Source of the DNA: Dipteris shenzhenensis
Lineage: Eukaryota > Polypodiophyta > Polypodiopsida > Gleicheniales
NCBI GenBank assembly: GCA_047967505.1
Contig: CM106540.1
Strand: one strand, 5' to 3'
DNA: 64,000 nucleotides
Shown here: positions 19,300-31,520 of the stretch, one piece after another
Numbering within the stretch: the stretch's first letter is position 1
Layout of the letters: the number at the start of each line of letters is the position of its first letter
Notes under the pieces: generated by a model
Databases searched by the model: none
Seen by the model: the letters and a program-made list of their open reading frames with translations, nothing else
Told to the model about the DNA's origin: nothing
Translations under genes and position numbers: made by a program

Positions 19300-22200
19300 T
19301 AGCTCTTCATCAATCTCCAACACAAGAATGCTTCCACGTTGTTATGGGAAATGATGCTGAGGTGGCATGTGGTCCCCACCTTTTTGGCCGGCCCATGGCA
19401 TCGGCCTAACCGTTTGTGTGCGCGTTTTTCATCTTCTGCGCAAGATTTTAGTCAGCCTTGAAGGATGGTCATGGTAGCTTCAATGACGTGGTCCAAAAAT
19501 TAAGACGTTGGCAGAATTGGGCATCATTTGTTGCTGATTATGTACATTGGCGGTTGCGCATTCGGTTGTTGTTGTTGGTTTGGCTTTCCTATTGGTGTTG
19601 CTCATCTATGCTGCCTCCTCCATGCTCTTGCGCAGGCTTATTAGTGATGCTCGTCTATGCTGCTCCTCGTTTATGTTGACTCGTCTATGCTCTTGCCCAA
19701 GCTTAGTATAAGGCAATTTTATTGGTTTGTTTATGTGAGGGCATGCTCGTTGGTTGGTTCGTTTATGTGATCAATTGAGGGCATGCTTGTTCATTGGTTC
19801 GCTTTGAGAGAGACAAGACCCATTTCTGGTTAGTTGATTTCGCGTGCCTACTGCTAGTCTCTTCGATGAGTCAAAGAGATTATCTGTTTCTCAGAATTGA
19901 ATTCGAATGCACTATTTTCAAAAGCTAAGCACCTCACAAATTGGTGTGAAGACTTGATCTTTGGTTGGCACATGGCTATCGAGCTTTAGACATTTTTTTC
20001 GTGTGTTTAGTTTGAAACTTCTTTTGTGCGGTGGCTTAAAAATTAGCAGTTGATTTTGGAGGCCTGCTCATTGTCTTTCTATCAACGTTGGTGGTTGACG
20101 ATGCTCGGTGATTGATGTTTCGAAAGTCGTTTAATGCATGGTGGTAGATTGTGATCCCTAATGTTTCTATGCTCTTTATAGTCTTTGGGTTGAAGCTGGT
20201 GGTCTACGATCTGAAGTCATCACAGCTATGTTCATGGTCAATGACGGTTGGTGATCATACTCTTCAGTTAGTGGTTGTTCTATTTCATGCAATTGAGATC
20301 ATGCTTCATGCTCTTGTGATTTTTTGGATTATTGGATTCGTTAGAGAGTAAACAAGGTATTGCATGGGATGTTTGTCCTCTTCATTCGTTGGATTTATTC
20401 TAAGTAGTTCGAGTTTGAGTTTATGTTTGTTTTAATGTTATTGAGCAAAGGTCTTGGGTGCAAAGAGAAAGATGAAAGGGTTGTGTCTGATCAACTCATC
20501 ACCCCGTGGCTATGTATTTTTTGTAGCTCAAAACATTTTTCAATTCATTATACTCTCCTAGTTTAAATTTTTGGATCTATCTTTGTTGGTGCAGTTTAAA
20601 AGAAGTATTTGATTATGTTAAATATTTATTATTAGTGTAGCTTGAAACAAGTATTTGACATTGTTAGATGCTATATGTTTTGAATGATGTAATCTCGAAC
20701 TGAAAGCCTATGACTGGTGGTCCATGAGCATTAGTGATAATTGTTGATGCCAAACAGTTGTGCTTCTTAGCACAATTAGAAGCAAGTATCTTATTGTCAT
20801 AGATTTAAATGATGTCATTGTAGTCGAGAAAAATCTATTTGATTGTATGTTTAAAATCTGTCATCTTAAATAGTTCGACTCGTTGGTGTGCTTTGGGAAT
20901 AGTAACAATAATAATAGCTTGTCGCCTTTGGAAAAAAGTATTCCTACAGTTTGATGTTTTGCTGTTAGTTTTTGATTGCTTGTCGTTTCGAGAGCTCAAA
21001 GTTGTTTTGGTTAGATCCTCTTAGTAGTTCTTTGACGTGAGAATGTGTGCGTATGCCATACATTTATTTTTGCAGAGTCTGCATACAAGTGTAAGCAGCT
21101 CTATTGAGTTAGTATGCAAGTGTAAACAGCTCTGACATTTGGTGATTGCTTCGCCTACTGCTAAGCTTCATGTCTGCATGCAAGTGTAAGTAGCTCTATC
21201 GAGTTTGCGTGCAAGTACAAGTAGCTATGTCGTTTAGCGATTGCTTCGACTATTGGTGAGCTTCATTTCTTAGAAATATGTTTGTGTAGTTTTCAAAGAG
21301 AATTGTTTCCAGTGCTATCCATATGGAGTAGCAAAAGCACCAAGGCTTTCTTCTAGGAGAAAATTTAAATGTATGTGATGAGGGGGTCCAACCTATGGTT
21401 GTGCCTTATGGTAAATCATAGATCTAATTAAAATTGAACTCGTGCAAAAAAGTTTAGACCTCATTCGATTTATGCAAAATTGAAAACAATGATTGTCTAG
21501 ATCTGGAGTTCTTGAGTCACACCTGAGAAAACATCTTTAAAATGGACTAATTTCAAGAGAAGTACCAGGTCTGTGGATTCAGAAGTGCATTAAGACTTGT
21601 TGCGGCTTACAAACAGAGGCTTGCTAGACAGAGAAGGTTATCCAATAGGTCTTCTTTGCTACCGGTTCAATTTGCTTTGTCTCGCTTTGACATTTACCGT
21701 GTTGTGACTAGACTCCCTTAAGAAAAGTGCATGTTTGCAGAAGTTGACAAGAATCCAAAAGAATCTACAACTATTTGAACTGGACTTGAGGTGGTTGAAG
21801 CTTTTGCAAAGAAATCAATCATCCAATCAAATAAGGTGGTAGAACGCATTGATGGCTAGTCCAAAGAATCAAATGCCTTTGTGACTCTTTTATGAGAGCT
21901 GTCCTAAGTATGCCTTCGAAGAAAGGGTTCTAGTTAAATATGGAACATATTGTGCATTGAGAGGACCTTGGCCGTACCTTCTAAAGGTTGATCTAACTAA
22001 TCAATTCGCTAGCCAAATTATTACACTTGTGGTCACTGAGATTTTTATAGCAAGGTTCTCAAATATAGTTGAGTTCAATGCATACATACATGCAGAGGGG
22101 CTGTTGTGAAGTCAAAGAGTTAGAATGGTGGCACAACCTACCCTTTTTCTCTACATGTTGATGCCCATGCAACATCTGTTTGTTCCCTGAGAAAAGCATT

Positions 22201-22920
22201 AGCCAGTTTCTGCTAGAAGCCTCTTCTCCAGTGAGCATAGCCAGCCCTTTGATTGAGCTTGAGACAATTGGCTTTGTTGTTGTAAACATGGATGCTATTT
22301 CAAAGGCTATTGGTGGGCTACTCGAGTAGCTGATAATTGTTGAAGGACCTCTATCTATTGATAGGGCATTCGTAACGACCTTTGCTCTTTACTCCATTTC
22401 AAGTACTTCAGCTCTTTCTCTTCTTTGACTTTATGCTATCTACTATCCACTGCATCTTTTGTTTTTGCACAAGCGGTGTCTTTCTCTTCTTTCTCCTCTT
22501 TGTCTTTATACTATCACATCATTGATGACTTTCATGAGAAGAGTTTAGCCACGTATGTTGCACACAACATAGGTGTGTGGAAACAAAGGAGTAATATATT
22601 GTCAATCCTTGATGGTATATTTTTGACTCCTATTCCTATAGTTGACATACAATCTTAGCTGATTGATGCATTTAGCAAACAAGTCTCAGATCTAGGTTAT
22701 GGGAAGAAGGTGAGTCTTTCTAAGTAATCATGATGAGTTCTTTTGGGATTCCTTCAACTAGGATTACAAACCATCTGGCACTTTTCCAATGCTATTTGAT
22801 TTGCTTTCCCATGGTGTCCTATTCTCAATTAACGACATTTGTTTTTTGGAAAATTAAGAAATCCTTTGGAACTCTAATTATGTTCTATCTTAACAAATTT
22901 TTGGAACACTCCAAATAGGA
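19300..22920. other. No recognised gene; decayed T-rich DNA
   Basis: Many short broken frames, none with a recognisable motif. Near 19560-19690 the words 'gctcgtctatgctgct' and 'ctcttgc' recur. Confidence 0.45.
21070..21270. repeat. Minisatellite with higher-order unit
   Basis: A 30-33-bp unit, gcatgcaagtgtaagcagctct, occurs four times. Pairs of units are separated by 'ggtgattgcttcgcctactg' or 'agcgattgcttcgactattg', giving a higher-order period of about 105 bp. Confidence 0.8.
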
Positions 22921-22924
22921 AAGA

Positions 22925-25330
22925 CAAACAATGCCTAGTTGCTTGGATATTTGACCTTGTTGAACTTCACAAATCTTCTTATCTTTGCATTTTGTCTTCT
23001 TTTGCAAGTGTTGTTCAAATAATTGTAATTTAAAGCAAGGGAAGCAAGGCAAATGTTGTCCATCTATTGTCGCTTCATGTACTTGTCAATGATAGTGTCA
23101 CATGCTATGCTAGTGGAATTGTCATCTAGCTTTTGAAGTTGGTGTTTTCTTTTCAAAATTAATACTCTATTGTATGGGGGGACATACTGTTGGGTTCATT
23201 TGTATTAATAAATTGGAATTCTCTTGATGTTTTATGTAATGGTGATGATATCGTAATAAGAGATGCAAATTGGAAACTCATGTGTTTGGCATAAATGCAA
23301 GAATGCATTTCATATTTTCCTTAATTTATTTTGTGTGTTTGTATTCTCTCTCATACATTCTTTCATAGTTTGTTACAAATTTGTGGTTGCTTTGTAATGT
23401 ATGAAGTACAATTTAAAGTTGCACTGTATGGATCCATAATGATTTGAATATCCACGTTACATTGCCACAAGAAGGAGATTTTTGTATTGAAAGCATTTGT
23501 AAACATGTCTTTTGGTTGTCGGTGCTTGTATCACTCCTTACATAATAGGAAGAGGAAGAGGAAGAGGAGCTCATGATAGTGTGTATTTTTCTATTAATTT
23601 CCTTGTAATGTTGCCTTTGCTCACTTTCCAAAGGGCCAGTATCATAGTCTGATGAAGAGGCGGATTTGGGTAATGGAAGCGGTAGCTTTTTTTTTGTTTT
23701 TGTGCATGTGGATGTGTGTTTGTTCATTTGTCTGTCTTAGATATTCTCACTTAAAAGGTCTTTGTCGCACGTTATATACTTGTCAATGAAGGCAAAGACC
23801 TCAGTGCCATTGTCACCTCTAAAAGTAGGGTCTCACTCCACCCAAAGAGGGACATGCTCATGTTGGATACCTTCACTTTGAAATTCCATTACAAAGAAGT
23901 AGTCCTTTATGGTCCCCAACATAGACTCGTCACCTCTAAGCATGGTAATCATGTTTTGGAGCTTGTGGTTGTAATGTCTTCAACAAATCTAAGCTTGTAG
24001 AGTTGCCTTTGAAAGCAATATAGTGGGTCATTAAGCAAGACACAAGAGGCTCCCACAAACGCTCAGCACAAGAAAATGTAATGAAGAATGCTGGTGGTCC
24101 TATTTGGTGCATCATGGCGAATGCCTTCTTCCTTAGTTTCTCTTTGTAATCTGGTGATGTTCTCAAAGACTCAAAGTCCCTATAGCCTATCCATGATTCC
24201 AAGACATTCTCAATGTTTGTGTTGTTCAACATCTTTTGCCACAAGCCTTGTGGTGTGCAACATTCCTTTTTGTAAAATTAAATTGCATCACTTGATGTAT
24301 AAGCACCTTTATTGTTTTAAAGAAAAGATTTGGTGTGTTTTAACTAAATCTCAATGATTTTTGTGTCAATTCCCATTTGACCGAGTACGTCAGACTAAAA
24401 TTTGCAACTTGCTAGGACAAACCAAAGAAGAGGGTGAGAAAGTTAGGCTCCTCATTGTGCTTGTCTTGAAATAAACATAAGGGTCTTTGATTTTCACATG
24501 GTGCCACAAACTGCATAGTTATCTCATACTCTGAAACTTGCTCAACGCTAATAAGAGTATTTATCAATGTGTCTGCCTCAACCTCGTCTTCCTTCTCAGC
24601 ATGGATCATATGATCCATTGTCTCATTTTGATGTATGGTCTATTGTTGTTTTAATGTGTGTAAATGATTGTACCATTCATCGTTTATAACAACATTATTG
24701 ATTTTGTAAAGAGGAGTAGGTAACAAATTTTGCATTGCAGCCATCAACCTCGAAGGTCTAAGCCTTGCTTTCTCTCATTCTTACGAATGAAAAAGCATTC
24801 CCAATAATATAACTTGTTTTTTATTCAAATTTTTTATTTATGCCATTGATCATGTTGGCCTCATCATCCATGAAACGCGATGTTTTGTAATTTTGTTGTA
24901 TCATTAACAATGTTCCCCTTTACATCATATTGCCTGTCAAAAGTGAGTTCCATTACTTGTGTGAAAGCTATTCTTGGAGACACTAATCTTTCATCAATTT
25001 CATTTAACATGGAAACATATTTCATTGGTTGATTTATTTGAGTTTGATTTGGTGTGAAGTACTTAGGCTCCTTTCCCTTGTCTATAGCCTTTCAACATTC
25101 CTTGCATATATGATAAGATCTTGTGTGGAATGTATCATTGCAATTCCCTCGCCTTTCAATAATCCATCTATGGTTTTCCTTGTTCAAGAAAAAGCTTTTC
25201 TTCTTGAAAAGTAATCACTACAAAAAGCATTCATAACACGGTGTATCTCTAATTGCCTCTATATATTTAAGAACACTTTTAGATGCATCCCCCTATAGAG
25301 ATGTATTCTTCTTTACCAATATTTCCATCA
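22925..25330 (-). pseudogene. Helentron/Helitron Rep (HUH) half, decayed
   Basis: Read from 25330 downward, the - strand carries the Rep part of a Helitron-like protein. Landmarks in order: DTPCYECF and LLFKKKSFFL (25260-25180), HICKEC and KGKEPKYFTPNQ, LNEIDERLVSPRIAF and QYDVKGNIVND (25010-24900), FVAPCENQRPLCLFQDK (about 24520-24460), FAMMHQIGPPAFFITFS (about 24120-24070), EFQSEGIQHEHVPLW (23885-23845), FIDKYITCDK (about 23790-23760), then MDPYSATL...SYITK (about 23440-23375). SREFQFINT and IDKYMKRQ follow (about 23225-23065). The family uses the HUH histidines and a tyrosine for rolling-circle nicking; here the box reads HEH and is followed by a TGA in place of Trp. There are several stops and a frameshift near 23980. 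Helicase motifs fade below 22925. Confidence 0.78.
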
Positions 25331-25364
25331 ATGAAGGTAAACCTTTTCCTTTTTTGTGATTGCC

Positions 25365-25904
25365 CTAGTTGTTGATCATGCTCTTGAACTTTACATTCTT
25401 GAGAATGAATAAGAGTATTGCCACCACTTTGCAAACATTGCACTTCCAATAAATGAGATTCTTCATTTTCTTTCTCATTTCTCTCATTTCACTTGATGAG
25501 AAGGAATCTTTGAAGGCTTTGGCTATGTGCCTCAAGTTTTTATTTTCATTATTAGCCATTGTTTGTTTCAAGTAGAATTCCAAATCATGTGTCCAAAACT
25601 TTTCCTTGTTGAAATTATTGTGAATACTACATAGGAAGATTAACATTTCAGGATATTCTATGGCTAGTTGTATTGTGTTCATCTTTGAACAAGAAGTATT
25701 TATATATTTTTATAGTTTATGTGGTTGATATAGTTCAATTTTAAAGTTAAATACTTCAACTATGTTTTCATATCGAAACGAATTCAAAGGAGAGCTAGTG
25801 AGCATACTGTTGTCTAGTAATTTTAAGTAGGTCTCTATGCTCTTAATTTCAGGATACAATTTTGAAATTGAGTTTCTCTCCATCCATATGTCAATGCTTT
25901 CCAT
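25365..25904 (-). CDS. Two unrecognised ORFs upstream of the Rep remnant
   Basis: 25365-25682 (105 codons, with AKAFKDSFSSSEMREMRKKM) and 25710-25904 (64 codons) lie upstream of the Helentron Rep frame on the same strand. I recognise no domain. They may be the element's leader or an unrelated remnant. The second ends just before the outer copia LTR. Confidence 0.25.
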
Positions 25905-25915
25905 TTTTCCAACAT

Positions 25916-26080
25916 TGTGAGCTCACAATGGAAGTAGAAAACAAGAGAGAGTGAGAGCTAGAGAGAAACACATAGATTTGTGAGTGCTAAACCACCCTTA
26001 TCTTCTGTGTCATTCATATATATATGTTGAGTATTATGTGCATAACCAAGGTTAAGGCACAGTGGCCTTTAATCCCCACA
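25916..26080 (-). repeat. 3' LTR, outer copia element
   Basis: tgtgagctcacaatgg...aatccccaca, 165 bp, TG...CA on the coding strand. The direct partner is 36185-36353 and an oppositely oriented relative is at 31868-32026. Confidence 0.92.
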
Positions 26081-26091
26081 ACCTCCCACTC
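26081..26091 (-). promoter_or_regulatory. Polypurine tract, outer copia element
   Basis: Reads GAGTGGGAGGT on the coding strand, directly next to the LTR. The + strand relative at 31857-31867 has the near-identical AAGTGGGAGGT. Confidence 0.8.
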
Positions 26092-26119
26092 AAAGAACAA
26101 TGTGGCTTTAAGGGAGAAC

Positions 26120-27300
26120 AACCAGTGGACATACTATCCAATGCCCATCAAGACACGATAATACACAAATCGCTGATTTGACTAGGTAGACTCTTCATCA
26201 CCATGTGTGCAAGGGTATCATTTGTATGGACCTTGACAAGCTCTATGCGCTTGTCCTCAAGTACCTCCCTGATGAAATGGTACTTGACCTCAATGTGTTT
26301 GTTCTTTGCATGAACGGCCAGATTCCGTGCTAGCTGATTAGCACTCATGGAATCACTATGCAATGTTGATACACTTGTATGAATGCCCAAGTCTCCCACT
26401 AGCCGATCAAGCCATATAGCCTCCTTGCAACCCTCTATGGCTGCAACATACTCAGCTTCTGTGATAGACAAAGCAACGCACTTTTGTGCATGAGACATAC
26501 ACGACACTGCGCCACCTGCAAAGGTGAACACATAACCGAAGTGGATCTCCTCCTATCCACATGCCTTGCATAATCTGAATTAGTGTACCCACGTACATGC
26601 ATCTTTCCTTTGTCAAAGTAGATGCACATTTCCTTGATACCCTTCATGTACCTCATGATGCACTTAATTGCCTCTGAATGCCTCTTTCCAGGATTAGCCA
26701 TATACCAACTAACAACTCCCACTACAAATGCAATGTCCGATCTAGTAGCTATCATAGTATACATAAGACTCCCAACTGCTGATGCATAAGGAACCTTGGC
26801 CATCATGGCCCTCTCTTCATTTGATTTGGGACTATCTGCCTAACTCAATTTCACATATGGAGGCAATGTTACTATCTTCCCCCCCTCCATATTGAAGCGC
26901 TGCAATACTTTTGTAACATACTCCTTTTGTGAAAGCTAAAGGAGTTTCCTACTCCAATCATGATGATGCACATACAAAGAATACGACGTGTAGGTCCCAA
27001 ATCCTTCATGCCAAAGGCCTCATGCAACTTGGAATTTAATGCATCCAGCTTATAAGTGGCCAATAGCATACCATCCACATAGGAGTATTCTTCATGAGTG
27101 AATTCATCTCTGATTGCATAGCATACTCCCACTTGCACTGATCCTTGCTCATCATAGCCTCTCTATAGCAAGAAGCCTCCCTACAATAGGTAAGCATCAC
27201 ATAGTCTGCCCATGAAACAAACCTATCAGGCAGTGTAGACACTCTAGCTAATCTTCTCAAGGGAATTTCAACTTGTTGTCTTGCCTACATATCAGCCACA
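26120..27300 (-). pseudogene. Outer copia reverse transcriptase-RNase H, deleted
   Basis: RNase H is well kept: ALSITEAEYVAAIEGCKEA, then NKHIEVKYHFIREVLEDKR (26148-26531 frame). The RT C-terminal half has KVPYASAVGSLMYTMIATR and HVRGYTNSDYA (26435-26806 frame), then a catalytic box reading SYVDGMLLA instead of YVDD and FGMKDLG (about 27070-26990). The RT N-terminus shows EYAMQSEMNSLMKN near 27120-27090 in another frame, almost touching the YVDG box. Most of the fingers and palm have therefore been deleted. Confidence 0.85.
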
Positions 27301-27559
27301 TTTGGCTCATCATTTCCATCAATAGATGATCCATCATCTGCCCTTGATTGTGTACCTATGGGAGTACATGCTAGCACCATTTCTTGCACATTCGGTGCAT
27401 GGACAACTTGCTATCTATCAACATATGCGGGTGGATTCACATCTTGGAAAGTGATTCTCCTCATTTCCACATTCCTCATGGGTGTCTTATGCATCTTCTT
27501 CTCATTAAGACCATATCATGGCTTCATATGGTCTTCTTTGCTTCTAGATCCCAGAGACG

Positions 27560-28470
27560 ATAGCCCATCTCTCAACTTTCACTATAACCCAAAAAGATGC
27601 ATTTCCTAGATTTACGATCTAGCTTCTTTTAAAGCTCTTTTGGCACATGTGCATATGCCTCACACCCATATATAGGCAAATGAGAGTAAGAGGGCTTCTT
27701 GCCACTCCATGCCTCTTTAGGATTACCACCATCCAAACTCTTACTAGGTGATCTATTAATCACATGCATTACAGTCTTCATTGCCTCAACCCAAAAACTA
27801 CTAGAAAGACTTGCATTAGAAAGCATACATTGCAACTTTCCTAAATGGTGTGATTCATCTTTCTACAACTAGATTTTTCTCTAGAGTACAAGGGGACATG
27901 AGCTCCCTCTTGATCCTATGTGTATCAGAGAAATGTTTCAGATTGTAGGCATTTAAGCATTGTACCTGACTGATTTTCAACAAAAGCCAGCCATTTCTAA
28001 AATACCCGAACTACATTGCTCTTTTGAGCCATAGAATAAGCCCACACTTTCCTAGTTGCATCATCAATGAATGCCACAGAGTATTCAGCCCCGAGTATTC
28101 AGCCTCGCCTAATGACTATGTAGGCATGGGACCACATACATCTGAATGCACCAAATCAAGCTTTTCAAGCTCTTTCTTTCTCCTTCTTTTATGGGATGAT
28201 TTAGTCTACTTCGCATTAAGACAATGACCACAAAATTCAAAGTCATAAAAGCTCAAATGCAGGACATAACCCAAATAGCATAAGAGTTTCATTCCATTTT
28301 GGCTCATATGGGCCAACCAGCAATGCCACAAAGAAGTACTTAGTTCCTCGGTTATTGCAACAACATGATCAGACACCCCTAATACATGTAATGGATACAG
28401 AGTCCCACACTTGGCACCCTTAGCCAAAAGCATAGAGTCCTTCTAAATTTTATAACTCCCGAAACCAAAT
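27560..28470 (-). pseudogene. Outer copia integrase remnant
   Basis: The GAG-pre-integrase zinc finger (28433-28206) shows LWHCWLAHMS and a CGHC pair. The integrase C-terminal part (27835-27629) shows SSFWVEAMKTVMHVINRSP and YGCEAYAHVPKEL. The catalytic core between them is broken across frames, with only YSREKSSCRKMNHTI recognisable near the E of the DDE triad. Confidence 0.8.
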
Positions 28471-28629
28471 ATGGTATGAAAACCAGCATCATCTAGCTGA
28501 CCCGCTAAAATGAGACTCTTGGTCAGCTTAGGCACGTCTCACATATTTCAAAACAAATGCAGACCCATTTGCAAAAGAAAACTTTATCTCACCTGCTCCC
28601 ACTATGTCACATGCATAGTTATTTCCAAG

Positions 28630-28678
28630 ATGCACACAACCTGTATTTCTACTGCCATAAGTGGAGAAGCATTCCCTA
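28630..28678 (-). pseudogene. Outer copia protease, 3' part cut off by the nested insertion
   Basis: The - strand reading ending at the TSD continues the protease begun at 33960 on the far side of the nested element. The site is 28674-28678 cccta. Confidence 0.6.
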
Positions 28679-28935
28679 TGACAAAATATGAAGAGGGGAG
28701 AGGAGAAGAGTGGAGATGAGGAGAGAGGGCATAGCTAGAGAGCACACCACAAATGACTAACTGTACACTAGATTTACTTGAAAATGTAGAATATATACAA
28801 ACCCATTTAGGGTTAGGGTTAGGGCATCTAACCCTTTCCTTTATAGCACTCTATTAGGTTAGTGCTATGCACATATGATCACATGATGGTGCTATGCACA
28901 TATGGTCACACGATGTTGAACGTGAACTCTCAACA
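28679..28935 (-). repeat. 3' LTR, nested copia element
   Basis: tgacaaaatatg...gtgaactctcaaca, 257 bp. It is longer than its partner mainly because 'gtgctatgcacatatg(a/g)tcac' is tandemly doubled (about 28862-28916). It holds a telomere-like tttagggttagggttaggg at about 28806-28824. Confidence 0.92.
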
Positions 28936-29093
28936 CCTTCCAAGATCAACATCATGACGTAGGCCTTCCCTCAAGATGATGATTCTCAAGAATCGAAGAA
29001 GGACTAAACATAACATTCCATCATACCCCTTTAGTGGGAATGTCCTTCCTCTGCATCAAACCAAGAGCTAGTCAAGGTTTCTGAAAAAGCTCT

Positions 29094-29480
29094 TTACCGA
29101 GTGGTTTGGTAAAGATGTTTCACAATGCTGCAGTGTGATGTCACCAAGTAACACTCTTTCTCTGATGAAGTGCTCTCTAACATCAATGTGCTTTGTCCTG
29201 GATTGATATACTGGATTCTTGGCCAATGCTTGAGCCAATTGATTATCATGATATATTGTTGTTGGCTTTGACTCATCAAAGTAATATGTTCCTGATAATA
29301 GTCTTCTAAGCCATATAGCCTCACAGCACCTGTAGTGAGTGCTCTATATTCTGCTTCAGTCGAAGACAAAGAAACAGTTGGTTGTTTGTTTTACAACCAT
29401 GATATAGCACCTTGACCAAGGAAAAATGCATATCCCTGTGTCGATCTCCTGGTCTCATGATCTCCGGCATAGTCACTATC
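29094..29480 (-). pseudogene. Nested copia RNase H
   Basis: SSTEAEYRALTTGAV keeps the RNase H glutamate. Later parts need frame changes (ECYLVTSHCSIVKHL). Immediately downstream on the - strand come the PPT-like TTGGAAGG and the 3' LTR. Confidence 0.8.
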
Positions 29481-29559
29481 ACAGTATCCATGCAACATTG
29501 GATGACTTCCTCTGTTTTCTATTCCAAATTGTCTTGTACCTCTGATGTATCTCAAGACT

Positions 29560-30460
29560 CTTTTGGCTACATTCTAGTGATACTATTTTGGATTTTCCAT
29601 AAACTATGCAAGTGAGCTTACTACATAACAAATATCTAGCCGTGTGATAGTCAAATATATAAGAGATCCGATGAGCTGCCTATAGTACCTATCATTGACT
29701 GTGGGCTTTTCCGAATCTTTAGCAAGTTTCAAACTCTGTTCCATGGGAATGGCTGCAATCTTGCAATCTATCATATGAAACTTCTTCAGGAGACTATCAA
29801 TATACTTGAGCTGGCTTATAAACATGCTATCTGAATCTCTCCAGAACTCAATTCCAAGACAATAGTGCATAAGTCCAAGATCTTTCATGTCAAACTCTGC
29901 AGATAAGTCTTGTTTTAGCTTTCTGATGAAACTATCCTTGCTTCCTATCACAATCAGATCATCTACATACAAAGTGCAATAGTAATGTCTTCCCCTTGAA
30001 CTTTGTAGTAGATAGTATGATTTGCATTGGACTTTATGTTTCCCAAATCAGCAAAATATTTGTCGATTCTACTGTACCAACTTTTGGGTGCTTGCTTTAA
30101 GCCATAATATCCTACTGGTTGTTGCATGTAGACTTCCTTGTCTAGATAACCATTGAGAAATGCATTCTTGACATCGAGCTAGTACACATTCCATCTGTTG
30201 AGTGTTGCTAGTGATATCAAGAACCGTATGGAATCCATCTTTGCTACTGGAGCAAAAGTCTCATCATAATCTTGACTATATTGCTATGCAAATCCTTTTG
30301 CAACTAGTCTGGCTTTGTATCTTTGAATACTTCCATCTGGATTGTACTTCACTTTGTATACCCATTTGTTTGCTATGGCCTTCTTTCCTAGTGGAATGTC
30401 ACATAATTCCCAAGTATTATTCTTATACAAAGCATCCATTTCTTCACTCATAGCAGTTTG
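29560..30460 (-). pseudogene. Nested copia reverse transcriptase
   Basis: Long near-open frame: KWVYKVKYNPDGSIQRYKAR (about 30360-30300), LDVKNAFLNGYLDKEVYMQQ (about 30180-30125), YGLKQAPKSWY, then the intact catalytic box TLYVDDLIV (about 29975-29950), FDMKDLGLMHYCLGIEF and RQLIGSLIYLTITR. Only a few stops interrupt it (for example before QYSQDYDETFAPVAKM), so it died recently compared with the outer copy. Confidence 0.88.
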
Positions 30461-30470
30461 CCATTTTGGC

Positions 30471-31519
30471 TTATCTATTGCATCTTCGAAGTACAGTGGC
30501 TCTTTTGCAGCACATGATGGTAGTCATAAGAGCATAGTTGGTGGTTTTAACCAGAATTTCTTTGCCTTTCTGAGCATATGTCAATCTGGCTGGAGATTTG
30601 CTTTCCCTAGTAGATCGTCTGAGTTGCTGTGGCTCTACTTGGGGTGCTTTTAGCACTTCTTGCTCTTCTTCATCAACCTTTTCTGTAGATGATTGAGTAA
30701 TCGGTGTGTCTATCTCCTGCGTATTTGAGGTTTTCCATTTTGATTCCTCATCAAAGATTACATCTTTGGAGATAATGACCTTTCGGTTGATGGGATCATA
30801 CAACTTGTATGCTTTGCTTTCTTAACTATAGCCAACCATGATGCATTTACGTGACTTCGCATCCAATTTCTTGCAGATGATCATCATGTATGTGGGTATA
30901 TGCTATGCAACCAAATATGTGGAGATGACCAATGTGTGGCTTGTGTCCAATGAATGCTTCATAAGGTGTCATACCCTGAATCAGTTCAGTGGGAAGCCGA
31001 TTAAGCAAGTAGTTTGTAGTGGCTATTGCTTCTGCCCAATACTGATTTGAAAGATGCTTTTCACTAAGCATTGCTCTAGCATTGGCTGCTAAAGTACCAT
31101 TCTTCCTTTCAGCTCTTGCATTCTGCTGAGGAGTATATGCACAAGTGAATGGTTTTTGAATGCCGTGACTTCTGCAAAAGTTCATGAATGTGGAAGACAT
31201 GTATTCACCTCCTTTATCTGCTCTCATGACTTTGATCTTTTTGCCTGTCTAGTTTTCTACCATGGCTTTGAATTCTTGAAATCTGGAAAACACTTCAGAT
31301 TTCTCTTTCAGAAAGTAGACCCAACAATCTCTACTATAGTCATCGATGAAAGTCAAGTAGTAAAGTGAACCATTGATGCTACGGGTCTGGGCATAACCCC
31401 ATACATATGTATGTATCAAATCAATAATACCTTGTGCTCGAGAGGTGCTTCTACCAAAGTTGGTTCGCTTTGGTTTGCCGAAGTAGCATGCTTCACAAAG
31501 TTTTTCAAGTAACCACAGA
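30471..31519 (-). pseudogene. Nested copia integrase
   Basis: From 31519 downward: KLCEACYFGKPKRTNFG, IIDLIHTYVWGYA, YYLTFIDDYSRDCWVYFLK, VMRADKGGEY, YTPQQNARAERKNGTLA and NQYWAEAIATTNYLLNRLP. A C-terminal part follows to 30471 (VIISKDVIFDEESKW). The D and E of the second and third catalytic positions remain, but the first is Tyr (HTYV where the family has HTDV). One stop (Gln codon to TAG) lies near 31247. The frame is cut at 31519-31521 by the inverted fragment. Confidence 0.88.
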
Positions 31520-31520
31520 G

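Noticed and set aside
21540-22340. Decayed coding region on + (for example FEERVLVKYGTYCALRGPWPYL)
   Set aside because: Readable in short pieces, but no family was recognised and stops are frequent.
31434-31520. N-terminal part of the + strand ORF that continues into RNase H
   Set aside because: These codons are the antisense of the nested integrase; only the part from about 31521 is real RNase H coding sequence.
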